Made by a program: the position numbers and the translations under genes. Below are positions 1 through 5,224 of a DNA stretch of 5,983 nt, one piece after another. Origin of the DNA: Nitrospirota bacterium (GTDB lineage: Bacteria; Nitrospirota; Thermodesulfovibrionia; UBA6902; DSMQ01); contig JACQZD010000191.1 of the NCBI GenBank assembly GCA_016207865.1, positions 1 to 5,983 on the forward strand, written 5' to 3'. Within the stretch, counting starts at the first letter, position 1. Each line of letters opens with the position of its first letter. The notes under the pieces are model-generated. The model was not told the origin of the DNA. It made no database searches and was given only the letters and a program-made list of their open reading frames with translations.

Positions 1-1
1 C

Positions 2-403
2 ATCCAGCCTTTTTTGATTAATTCAACTCTTATCGGCGTAGTGGCTCAAAGACTTGTAAGGACCGTATGCAGGCACTGTGCGGAACAGTATCATCTTTCG
101 GAAAATGAGTGCAGGATGCTTGGTATAAATTACGACAGGGCAAAAAATGTGAAAGTCTTAATCGGAGCCGGATGCCCCCGGTGCAGGGGCACGGGTTATC
201 TCGGACGCGCCGGGATTTTTGAAGTTATGGAGATAACGGAAAAAATAAGGGGTGCAATTGAAGAAAAGACTGCGCCTGCTAAAATCAGGCAGATCGCAAG
301 GGGTGAAGGTTTTAAGACCCTCAGGGAGTGCGCCGTGGAGATAATGTTTAAAGGCGTGACCACGTTTGACGAGATTATAAGGGTCGCAGGCATTTCGGCA
401 TGA
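2..403 (+). CDS. GspE/PulE/PilB-family secretion or type IV pilus ATPase, C-terminal part (5' truncated by window)
   Basis: Cytoplasmic hexameric ATPase of the type II secretion / type IV pilus machinery, which powers pilin or pseudopilin assembly at the inner membrane. The open frame runs into the left edge, so an apparent TTG start at 14 is not the real one: the residues before it (IQPFLINSTLIG) match the family's conserved stretch just before AQRLVR. Visible are AQRLVRTVC, then a CxxC pair (CRHC at 68-79) and a second CxxC pair (CPRC at 173-184), the four-cysteine zinc-binding insertion typical of GspE/PilB. These are followed by GTGYLGRAGIFEVMEI and the C-terminal helical subdomain ending FKGVTTFDEIIRVAG. 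The Walker A, Asp box and Walker B regions lie outside the window. The family is clear, but this tail cannot decide between pilus and type II secretion. No gspF/pilC gene follows directly. Confidence 0.93.
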   Translation: MQPFLINSTLIGVVAQRLVRTVCRHCAEQYHLSENECRMLGINYDRAKNVKVLIGAGCPRCRGTGYLGRAGIFEVMEITEKIRGAIEEKTAPAKIRQIARGEGFKTLRECAVEIMFKGVTTFDEIIRVAGISA

Positions 404-540
404 AATGTATTGCATTTTCCTGTTGACACATAAGCCTTTGGTGTGCTAAAAAATTTCTGTTTGTTCAACAAAAATGGAGGGCACATTGAGGAGATGCGAA
501 GTTCTATTCTTTGTCCTGATTAATCTCGCCCCAATATTGC

Positions 541-573
541 TCAGTCAGTCAGTCAGTCAGTCAGTCAGTCAGT
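541..573 (+). repeat. perfect tetranucleotide tandem repeat (TCAG)8 plus one base
   Basis: Eight uninterrupted copies of TCAG plus a T, flanked by non-repeat sequence on both sides (C at 540, TCCCTC after it). It lies about 178 bp upstream of the beta-helix gene start at 751. A perfect 4-bp tract of this length is prone to slipped-strand change. It is not in a translated frame that could reach the 751 gene: with one unit lost, the 474 frame enters the 751 frame but meets TGA at 634-636. Any effect would have to be on transcription or the leader RNA. Confidence 0.95.
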
Positions 574-737
574 TCCCTCTTAGAAAATATTTTTTTCAAA
601 CATCTATCCTCAATTTTTGCATGGGGCTTGTCTTGAAACCGTTCAATAAAGCCCTTCGTATTTACTCCGGTGTTTCACCTTGAAGCGGCCATGAGGGTAA
701 GTGTGTTCTTTCAACTCTTAATAACAATTAAAAAAAT

Positions 738-741
738 GGAG
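738..741 (+). promoter_or_regulatory. ribosome binding site GGAG that fixes the start at 751
   Basis: GGAG lies 9 nt before ATG at 751. The same frame is open upstream to GTG 670 and has ATGs at 691 and 736, but only the start at 751 combines a Shine-Dalgarno sequence with a normal signal peptide (MKKSRLSLLLIV...). Confidence 0.7.
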
Positions 742-750
742 AAAATAACC

Positions 751-2004
751 ATGAAAAAGAGCAGATTGAGTTTATTGTTAATTGTGATTTTTGTATGTAC
801 GTTGTTTAGTGCAAATGCTTTTGCAATCAATGATGATTCTGTTGTATCGCAGCATATAAGGGAAGCAGATGGGACAAGCGGGCAGGATACAAACAGTGGA
901 AGTGGGATAAAGACAGGACATATGCAGGACAATGCAGTGACAACGGGCAAAATAGCCGGTGGGGCAGTAACAACGTCAAAAGTTGCTGACGGAGCGGTTA
1001 CGACACAGAAGATAACAGACAGTGCTATATCAACCGCTAAGGTTGCCGATGGAGCAGTAACAACAAGCAAAATAGCAGACGGCGCAGTGACGGATGCGAA
1101 AATAACAGGACTAATCTCAGGGACGAAGCTTGGAAGTCATAGTCATTATGGGGCGGATATTACTGATGGGACAATAGGAATTGAGAGACTACAGACATAT
1201 AAGAATGTTCGTATTGTACATAAAGGAAGTACTGATGGAGTGAATACTTTTAATAGTATTACTGATGCCCTTAATTCAATAACAGATGCATCAGAAAACA
1301 ACCAATACATCATATTCATTATGCCTGGTGTATATAATGAGTCTATAGTGATGAAAGAATGGGTTGATATTAAGGGTTCAGGTCAAAATAGTACTAAAAT
1401 ATATACAGCCACATCTCCTGGTATATTAGGGGCGAATAATGCGACTATTGAAGATTTTTCAATGATAGTGGAAAATTTATCAACTCAGTTAAATTCTGCA
1501 TTGAAAATTATTAATACTTCACCTACCGTTAGGAATTGTTTTCTGAGCGTCCCGGGTATGCATGACCCTAGACCTGTTTTGATAGAAGGAGGTAGTCCAA
1601 TAATTGAAAACTGTACTATTCATGCATGGAGTCATGGAGATGGGTGTGTTGGGATTGGGTTGTCAGAAGGTACAAATGCATGGATTAAAAATACTACTGT
1701 ATCTATTTCAGATGGCTGGGGTATTTATGCAGCACTTTCTTTTGATAAACATCTCAACGTAAGAATAGATAATAGTACTGTAGACTTTTCTCAATCTCCA
1801 GGGTGGGGTGTTTTTGCTTATGGAAATGCGTCTACAACAGATTTGGGGGTACAAATTACATCATCCGTGATGGAAGGAGATATTGCTAACATGAATAATC
1901 AACTTAAAATTGTATCGTCCATGTTAAAAGGAGATGTGATTTTGGGATCACCTAAATTGGTGAACTGTTATGATAGTGATTTTAATTCTATCCCAAACCA
2001 GTAA
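751..2004 (+). CDS. exported protein with decapeptide repeats and a pectinesterase-like right-handed beta-helix
   Basis: 417 residues. Residues 1-25 form a Sec signal peptide (basic MKKSR, hydrophobic core, ANAFA cleavage site). A linker rich in Gly, Ser, Thr and Asp follows. Residues 60-119 are six tandem decapeptides of the form D-G-A-V-T-T-x-K-I-A, then a His/Gly stretch (LGSHSHYGADITDG). From about 151 to the end the sequence reads as a right-handed parallel beta-helix: the YIIFIMPGVYNESI ... VDIKGSGQNSTKI segment resembles the first coils of pectin methylesterase and of beta-helix (DUF1565-type) proteins. Later coils carry Asn-rich turns such as VRNCFL, IENCTI and IKNTTV. The pectinesterase signature GYQDTL and its catalytic Asp/Arg set are not visible, so I infer a binding or structural role at the cell surface, not an enzyme. 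The beta-helix part is visibly more A/T-rich than the ATPase and mutS genes and may have been acquired. Its own transcription unit is likely, ending at the hairpin at 2021-2050. Confidence 0.85.
   Translation: MKKSRLSLLLIVIFVCTLFSANAFAINDDSVVSQHIREADGTSGQDTNSGSGIKTGHMQDNAVTTGKIAGGAVTTSKVADGAVTTQKITDSAISTAKVADGAVTTSKIADGAVTDAKITGLISGTKLGSHSHYGADITDGTIGIERLQTYKNVRIVHKGSTDGVNTFNSITDALNSITDASENNQYIIFIMPGVYNESIVMKEWVDIKGSGQNSTKIYTATSPGILGANNATIEDFSMIVENLSTQLNSALKIINTSPTVRNCFLSVPGMHDPRPVLIEGGSPIIENCTIHAWSHGDGCVGIGLSEGTNAWIKNTTVSISDGWGIYAALSFDKHLNVRIDNSTVDFSQSPGWGVFAYGNASTTDLGVQITSSVMEGDIANMNNQLKIVSSMLKGDVILGSPKLVNCYDSDFNSIPNQ
928..1107 (+). repeat. six 30-bp units encoding decapeptides (AVTTxKIADG type)
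   Basis: Six consecutive 30-bp units code for DNAVTTGKIA, GGAVTTSKVA, DGAVTTQKIT, DSAISTAKVA, DGAVTTSKIA and DGAVTDAKIT (residues 60-119). The protein repeat is tighter than the DNA repeat, since synonymous positions differ, so the array is old and held by selection on the protein. Copy number can change without frameshift. Similar Thr/Lys decapeptides occur in phage-tail-like and surface proteins; the fold of this segment is not known to me. Confidence 0.95.
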
Positions 2005-2020
2005 TTTCTAATTCATATAG

Positions 2021-2060
2021 ATGGGGGAGGGGTCATATTCCTTCCCCCGTCATTTTGTTA
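2021..2060 (+). terminator. intrinsic terminator of the beta-helix gene
   Basis: A hairpin begins 17 bp after the stop codon: GGGGGAGGG (2023-2031) pairs with CCTTCCCCC (2040-2048) with one G-T wobble, around a short A/T-rich loop. A modest T-rich stretch (CATTTTGTTA) follows. Read on the minus strand it could also help end the converging TMTC-like transcript, but no U-tract is seen on that side. Confidence 0.7.
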
Positions 2061-2083
2061 AATATTTCACGTCTAACCAGATG

Positions 2084-2100
2084 ATCAAATAAAATTTGAT
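2084..2100. repeat. short A/T inverted repeat between converging genes
   Basis: ATCAAAT, three A residues, ATTTGAT: a perfect 7-bp stem with a 3-nt loop, 17 bp downstream of the stop of the minus-strand TMTC-like gene. No U-tract follows in the minus direction, so a terminator role is only possible. Confidence 0.4.
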
Positions 2101-2117
2101 ATCGCAAACTTCTTGTT

Positions 2118-4130
2118 TTATTTTAGTCCGTGTTTACTCTTTAAATTATTATAGAGAATTTCAAGATTTATTTGTGCCTCAGTAGAAGACGGATTAAGCA
2201 TTAATACGGTTTCAAATTCTTTAGTAGCTTCCATCAGGTTGCCTTGCTTTAAATATATTATTCCAAGAGCATTATGTGCAAAGATAGAATCAGGCTTAAG
2301 CTTTAGCATACTGTGAAATTCGCGTATAGCCTCAGCAATGCGGCCTTGTGCATAATAAAAATTGCCAAGATGATAATGTGCAAAAGCAAAACCAGGCTGG
2401 AGTTTTACGGAGATTTCAAATTCATTAATTGCTTCTTCTATCCGACCGAGAGTCAAGTAAGTATTACCAAGATCGTAATGTGCTTCGGCAAAATTTGGGT
2501 TTATCCGCAAGGCAGTTTGGTATTCATTAATTGCTTTATTAAAGCGATTTTGCTCCGCATAGGCAACGCCGAGATTTTCATGAGGCCGGTCTTTATTAGG
2601 ACTCTTTTTTACAACATCTTGCCATAGGTACAATCCATTTATCCATGTGCTATTTCTGTAATAAGTTGCGACTAAAAAAACAATGACTATAGCAACAAGA
2701 AGTAAGGATAAAAAACGAGTAACAAGCGGCAAGTAACGAGTTTTTGTAAAGTACGCTGTGAGATAAAAAACAGCACTGACAACGGCGATAAACAATCCCA
2801 CCGAAGGCAAATAAATCCTGTGTTCAAATATCACGTCTTCTATCGGTATGACGCTTGACTCAACGGAGAGCGCTATGAAGAACCAGAAAACTCCAAAGGC
2901 CGTAATGCGTGAACGGCGAAACAGATAAACAGCAAGCCCGAAGATAGATAATAAAAACATAAACGACAAAAATACATTCGGCTCAAAAAATGAATGATAT
3001 ACCGGATAGTCATAATCAAGGTTCTGATTTATGGGTAAAAATAAGAGACTTATGTATGTCACTATTACTCCGAACTGAGTAAAAAGATAATCCCATCTTG
3101 AGATGGTTGTCTGAAGCCTTGTTGCCTCAGACACATTACTTAGTAACTCTCCGGCAGACTGTGCGGAGCCGATATAGGAAACGGGGATAATGAGCAGGGT
3201 TAGTAGGAAAGGGGTTAGATAGAGAAAACGTTTCAAATGCGGAATGCGGAATGCGGAATGCGGAATGTGTGAAGGTTGACGGTTGACGGTTGACGGTTGA
3301 ATTGAAGACTTGCTGAAGAAGCTGAATTCATAAAGCACAATGATAATCGGGAGGGTGAAGGCAATCTCCTTAGTCTTCATGGCAAGCACGGCACATAAAA
3401 CAGATGCAAGATACAAGATGCAGGATACAAGCTTTCCTTGCCCCTTGCTACTTGACCCTTGACCTTCTGTTTTGAGCCTCCACTTTACATACATTACAAG
3501 GCTCAGGAGATAAAAGAGCGTTGAAAGGGATGTAAGCCTCTGGATTATATAGGTAACAGCCTGAGTTTGAATTGGATGGGAGACGAAGATAAGGGCGGAG
3601 AAAAGGGCAACAAACTTAGTATCAAAGCGTCCAAGCATCAAAGTATCAAAGCCTTGACTTTCTGACACTCTGACTTTCTGACACTCTGACACTCTAAAGA
3701 AGGGTGTTTTGAATGTGAGAAGCACCAGCCAATAGACGAGCAGGGCATTCAGAAGATGAATTGCAAGATTAACAATGTGATAGCCTGTGACGTCAAGGCC
3801 GTGCAGTCTGTAATTTAATGCAAAGGTAAGATAACCGATAAATCTGTTTTTAAAACCATCGTATATGTCAGGCCTTTTTGCTTTTTGAAGCTCATTGAAA
3901 AATTGGAAGTCTTTAATGATAGGATTTTCAACTATGTTCTGCTTGTCATCAAAATGAAAAGGTACATGAAAGGTATTTGAGTAGGCAATCAGACCAACTA
4001 TAGCAATTAGCAGAATATGAACTATTGGTTTATACAAAAGCCCTGTTTTGTTAGAAGCTTGTGAATCTATAGGTTTTATTTTTATGTTTAATTCATCATC
4101 GTCTTTGTTTCTCTCTTCTGCATTAACCAT
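2118..4130 (-). CDS. TMTC-like (GT-C fold) polytopic membrane protein with four C-terminal TPRs
   Basis: 670 residues. Hydrophobic segments lie near 35-51, 117-139, 172-190, 200-216, 235-251, 256-272, 302-320, 385-403, 411-427, 441-459 and 472-490, plus a probably interfacial one at 346-366. Positive charges suggest an inside N-terminus and an outside C-terminus. Family marks match the TMTC / bacterial membrane-TPR group: FHFDDKQNIVENP (58-70) with the Asp-Asp of GT-C enzymes in the first outer loop, SHPIQTQAVTYI (184-195), and EDVIFEHRIYLPSVG (431-445). Four TPRs follow (about 515-547, 548-581, 582-615, 616-649), predicted periplasmic. Animal TMTCs transfer O-mannose to proteins; the bacterial relatives' substrate is unknown, so glycosyl transfer from a lipid donor is only inferred. 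The start has a weak ribosome site (AAGAG, about 14 nt upstream). The gene lies 24 bp after the DsbA-like gene and is likely co-transcribed. It is odd in carrying seven in-frame micro-repeat tracts in its membrane domain. Confidence 0.88.
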   Translation of the reverse strand: MVNAEERNKDDDELNIKIKPIDSQASNKTGLLYKPIVHILLIAIVGLIAYSNTFHVPFHFDDKQNIVENPIIKDFQFFNELQKAKRPDIYDGFKNRFIGYLTFALNYRLHGLDVTGYHIVNLAIHLLNALLVYWLVLLTFKTPFFRVSECQKVRVSESQGFDTLMLGRFDTKFVALFSALIFVSHPIQTQAVTYIIQRLTSLSTLFYLLSLVMYVKWRLKTEGQGSSSKGQGKLVSCILYLASVLCAVLAMKTKEIAFTLPIIIVLYEFSFFSKSSIQPSTVNRQPSHIPHSAFRIPHLKRFLYLTPFLLTLLIIPVSYIGSAQSAGELLSNVSEATRLQTTISRWDYLFTQFGVIVTYISLLFLPINQNLDYDYPVYHSFFEPNVFLSFMFLLSIFGLAVYLFRRSRITAFGVFWFFIALSVESSVIPIEDVIFEHRIYLPSVGLFIAVVSAVFYLTAYFTKTRYLPLVTRFLSLLLVAIVIVFLVATYYRNSTWINGLYLWQDVVKKSPNKDRPHENLGVAYAEQNRFNKAINEYQTALRINPNFAEAHYDLGNTYLTLGRIEEAINEFEISVKLQPGFAFAHYHLGNFYYAQGRIAEAIREFHSMLKLKPDSIFAHNALGIIYLKQGNLMEATKEFETVLMLNPSSTEAQINLEILYNNLKSKHGLK
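2714..2741 (+). repeat. heptamer tract, four degenerate units (AACGAGT type)
   Basis: Four consecutive 7-bp units: AACGAGT, AACAAGC, GGCAAGT, AACGAGT; the outer two are identical. It encodes residues 464-473 (TRYLPLVTRF) of the TMTC-like protein, in the short basic loop before the last transmembrane segment. Confidence 0.75.
3236..3300 (+). repeat. two adjacent, unrelated heptamer tracts
   Basis: AATGCGG runs 4.6 perfect copies at 3236-3267. After a 6-bp gap, GGTTGAC runs 3.9 perfect copies at 3274-3300. On the minus strand they encode residues 277-299 (about IQPSTVNRQPS then HIPHSAFRIPHL) in the loop between hydrophobic segments at 256-272 and 302-320. Because the unit is 7 bp, the peptide period is also 7 residues (three DNA units). 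Perfect repetition points to a recent origin compared with the gene. Confidence 0.97.
3402..3463 (+). repeat. two adjacent imperfect heptamer tracts
   Basis: Four units AGATGCA, AGATACA, AGATGCA, GGATACA lie at 3402-3429. Then, after 6 bp, four units CCTTGCC, CCTTGCT, ACTTGAC, CCTTGAC lie at 3436-3463. They encode residues 223-243 of the TMTC-like protein (GQGSSSKGQG, then LVSCILYLAS), a cytoplasmic loop and the first turns of the next membrane helix. Confidence 0.85.
3618..3695 (+). repeat. two adjacent octamer tracts
   Basis: Four degenerate octamers (AGTATCAA, AGCGTCCA, AGCATCAA, AGTATCAA) fill 3618-3649. Then, after 6 bp, five octamers (GACTTTCT, GACACTCT, GACTTTCT, GACACTCT, GACACTCT) fill 3656-3695. 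They encode residues 146-171 (VSECQKVRVSESQG, FDTLMLGRFDT), lengthening the loop between hydrophobic segments at 117-139 and 172-190. Confidence 0.9.
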
Positions 4131-4154
4131 TAAGATAATACAACTCTTGTAACC

Positions 4155-4907
4155 TTATTTCCTCTTCAATTCGCCGTCAATAGTCGCCTTGAAATCATCC
4201 ACGGACCTGCCCTGCATCCTCTTTCCGTTTATGAAAAGAGTGGGCGTGCCTGTTACGCCGACGTTATTGCCGAGGGTTATATCTTGCTGTATCTGTATAT
4301 CGTATTTACTGCTTGCGTAATCTGCTATGAACTTTTCCATGTTTAATCCGATTTTTCCGGCAAACTCCTTAAACTTATCTTCACTGAGTTTACTAAAGTT
4401 CTCAAAAATAAGGTCATGCATTTCCCAGAATTTACCCTGCTCTTCTGCCGCAAGGGAAGCCTTGGATGCGTTCCTTGCCTGAGGATGGAAGGATAAAGGG
4501 TACTGCTTAAAAACCAGCTTAACTTCTTTCGGGTACGCCTTTAAAACTTCTTTAATAGTAGACTGAAGCTGTGCGCAGTACGGGCACTGGAAATCTGAAA
4601 ATTCAGCAATGATAACAGGCGCATGCTTATCGCCTTTTACAGGTGAATTTCCTATAGGGATGGTATAAACTTTACTGTAATCAACAGCAGGCCTTGGCGG
4701 CTGTGCAGGACCTGAAACTTTCTTTTCAAGGGCATCAAGTTTCTGGAGGATTTCTTTTTGTGTTTTCTGAATTTCATTAAGAGTGCTTTGGATGTCAGCA
4801 GATGCCTTCTTCCCCTCTGCGGCAAACGATTCGGGGGCATTGAAAGCCGCGGCAGTAAGTATTAAAGCTATGATTACGGATAATGCTAATCTCATAAAAT
4901 ATTTCAT
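4155..4907 (-). CDS. exported DsbA-family thioredoxin-fold oxidoreductase with N-terminal coiled coil
   Basis: 250 residues. Residues 1-29 are a signal peptide (hydrophobic LALSVIIALILTAAA, cleavage after SFA). Residues 39-64 form a regular coiled coil with Ile, Leu or Val at 39, 43, 46, 53, 57, 60 and 64 (Gln at 50). A Pro-rich linker (GPAQPPRP) leads to a DsbA/BdbD-like domain (thioredoxin_4 type). The redox centre CPYC is at 108-111 within AEFSDFQCPYC, the inserted helical domain spans about 145-205, and the cis-proline loop is GVTGTPTLFINGK with Pro222. Family knowledge gives a periplasmic disulfide oxidase or isomerase acting on exported proteins; which reaction is not decided by sequence. 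The coiled coil suggests an oligomer, as in ScsC-type isomerases, and this is inference. ATG 4907 is supported by AGGAGG six bases upstream. The TMTC-like gene follows after 24 bp, so both probably share the promoter at 4964-4994. Confidence 0.93.
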   Translation of the reverse strand: MKYFMRLALSVIIALILTAAAFNAPESFAAEGKKASADIQSTLNEIQKTQKEILQKLDALEKKVSGPAQPPRPAVDYSKVYTIPIGNSPVKGDKHAPVIIAEFSDFQCPYCAQLQSTIKEVLKAYPKEVKLVFKQYPLSFHPQARNASKASLAAEEQGKFWEMHDLIFENFSKLSEDKFKEFAGKIGLNMEKFIADYASSKYDIQIQQDITLGNNVGVTGTPTLFINGKRMQGRSVDDFKATIDGELKRK

Positions 4908-4913
4908 TTCAGT

Positions 4914-4919
4914 CCTCCT
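4914..4919 (-). promoter_or_regulatory. strong Shine-Dalgarno AGGAGG of the DsbA-like gene
   Basis: A full anti-16S match AGGAGG, six bases before ATG 4907, is the strongest ribosome site in the window and fixes this start. Confidence 0.9.
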
Positions 4920-4963
4920 GTTTGAAAAGTTAATTTAAGTTTTAAAAATAACATATCGGCTTA

Positions 4964-4994
4964 ATTTTAGCAAATTGCAATTTAAACTTGTTAA
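4964..4994 (-). promoter_or_regulatory. candidate extended -10 promoter for the DsbA-like/TMTC-like operon
   Basis: On the minus strand TGCTAAAAT (4972-4964) is an extended -10 with TAAAAT matching TATAAT at five of six positions. TTAACA (4994-4989) is a five-of-six -35 at a long 19-bp spacing. The start point would be near 4957, giving a leader of about 50 nt. Prediction by eye in an A/T-rich region. Confidence 0.45.
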
Positions 4995-4996
4995 TT

Positions 4997-5016
4997 CCCT
5001 GTAGCTTGCTACAGGG
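4997..5016. repeat. perfect 9-bp palindrome with 2-bp centre
   Basis: CCCTGTAGC, TT, GCTACAGGG. It lies two bases upstream of the candidate -35 box of the DsbA-like operon and 11 bp from the BIME-like element. It may be an operator, a dispersed repeat half-site or part of a larger mobile repeat with 5027-5100. On the plus strand a pyrimidine-rich run (TTTCTCATTCTGTC) follows, but no upstream plus-strand gene is there to terminate. Confidence 0.8.
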
Positions 5017-5026
5017 TTTCTCATTC

Positions 5027-5100
5027 TGTCATTCTGGCTTGTCCAGAATCATTTTATTATTCTCAAAAAGCAGAAAGATTCCCGACAAGCGGGAATGACA
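5027..5100. repeat. REP/BIME-like element: two inverted hairpin-forming 24-bp arms
   Basis: The left arm (5027-5050) and right arm (5077-5100) are inverted copies with 20 of 24 positions identical, separated by 26 A/T-rich bases. Each arm is itself a hairpin: ATTCTGG/CCAGAAT on the left, and on the right (read as its complement) ATTCCCG/CGGGAAT, both around a CTTGT loop. All four differences between the arms are two compensated base pairs, so both hairpins stay perfect. Paired inverted palindromes of this type (GTCATTCCCG... cores) are known as dispersed REP/BIME-like repeats, moved in some genomes by RAYT transposases. None is encoded in this window. Confidence 0.8.
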
Positions 5101-5168
5101 CATGCAGCGAGGCAATAACATAAAACTGGACATTTCTAAATTGGTATAACACATTTATTTCAAACTCT

Positions 5169-5197
5169 TTTATATATGACCGTCATTATGGTATATT
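5169..5197 (+). promoter_or_regulatory. candidate mutS promoter
   Basis: TTTATA (5169-5174), a 17-bp spacer, then TATATT (5192-5197) preceded by TGG as an extended -10. This would give a leader of about 20 nt before the ATG at 5225. The spacer contains the palindrome ATGACCGTCAT (5176-5186), placed where a repressor would compete with polymerase. Prediction by eye. Confidence 0.45.
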
Positions 5198-5224
5198 CTT
5201 AGGATTCTTTAATTTTGGATTTTT

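Larger units (their letters stand above)
404..750. other. intergenic region with TCAG tract, no convincing gene
   Basis: A 347-bp spacer between the secretion ATPase and the signal-peptide start at 751. It holds a tetranucleotide tract (541-573), a small palindrome TTGTTCAACAA (461-471) and A/T-rich runs. A 69-codon open frame (474-683) crosses the tract, but it has no good ribosome binding site and its middle is only repeat-derived Ser-Gln-Ser-Val, so I do not call it. No convincing sigma-70 promoter was found for the downstream gene: TTGAAA at 633-638 lacks a well-placed -10 box. No clear intrinsic terminator follows the ATPase gene. Confidence 0.6.
4908..5224. other. divergent intergenic region between the DsbA-like gene and mutS
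   Basis: A 317-bp region with no gene. From left to right it holds the ribosome site and candidate promoter of the minus-strand operon, a perfect palindrome (4997-5016), a 74-bp nested inverted repeat (5027-5100) and the candidate mutS promoter (5169-5197). A second possible extended -10, TGGTATAAC, lies at 5142-5150 but has no matching -35. Confidence 0.8.

Noticed and set aside
474..683. 69-codon plus-strand open frame through the TCAG tract
   Set aside because: It has a poor ribosome site and repeat-derived sequence, no recognisable domain, and ends just before the next gene. The open frame is explained by the tract having no stop in any plus-strand frame.
670..750. Upstream GTG/ATG starts for the beta-helix gene
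   Set aside because: They would put about 27 residues before the signal peptide and have no Shine-Dalgarno sequence; ATG 751 has both a GGAG site and a normal signal peptide.
541..750. Frame switching from the 474 frame into the beta-helix gene by loss of one TCAG unit
   Set aside because: The shifted frame meets TGA at 634-636 before reaching the gene.
711..1070. Minus-strand open frame opposite the decapeptide repeats
   Set aside because: It is a shadow of the repetitive codons; its translation is low-complexity Val-Thr-Ala-Pro and it has no context.
2313..2627. Plus-strand open frame opposite the TPR region
   Set aside because: Shadow of the TPR-coding strand; no domain and no ribosome site.
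3236..3695. CRISPR array
   Set aside because: Units are 7-8 bp and directly tandem with no spacers, inside an open reading frame.
4997..5016. Intrinsic terminator
   Set aside because: It lies between divergent genes, so no transcript is expected to end there, and the T-run is interrupted.
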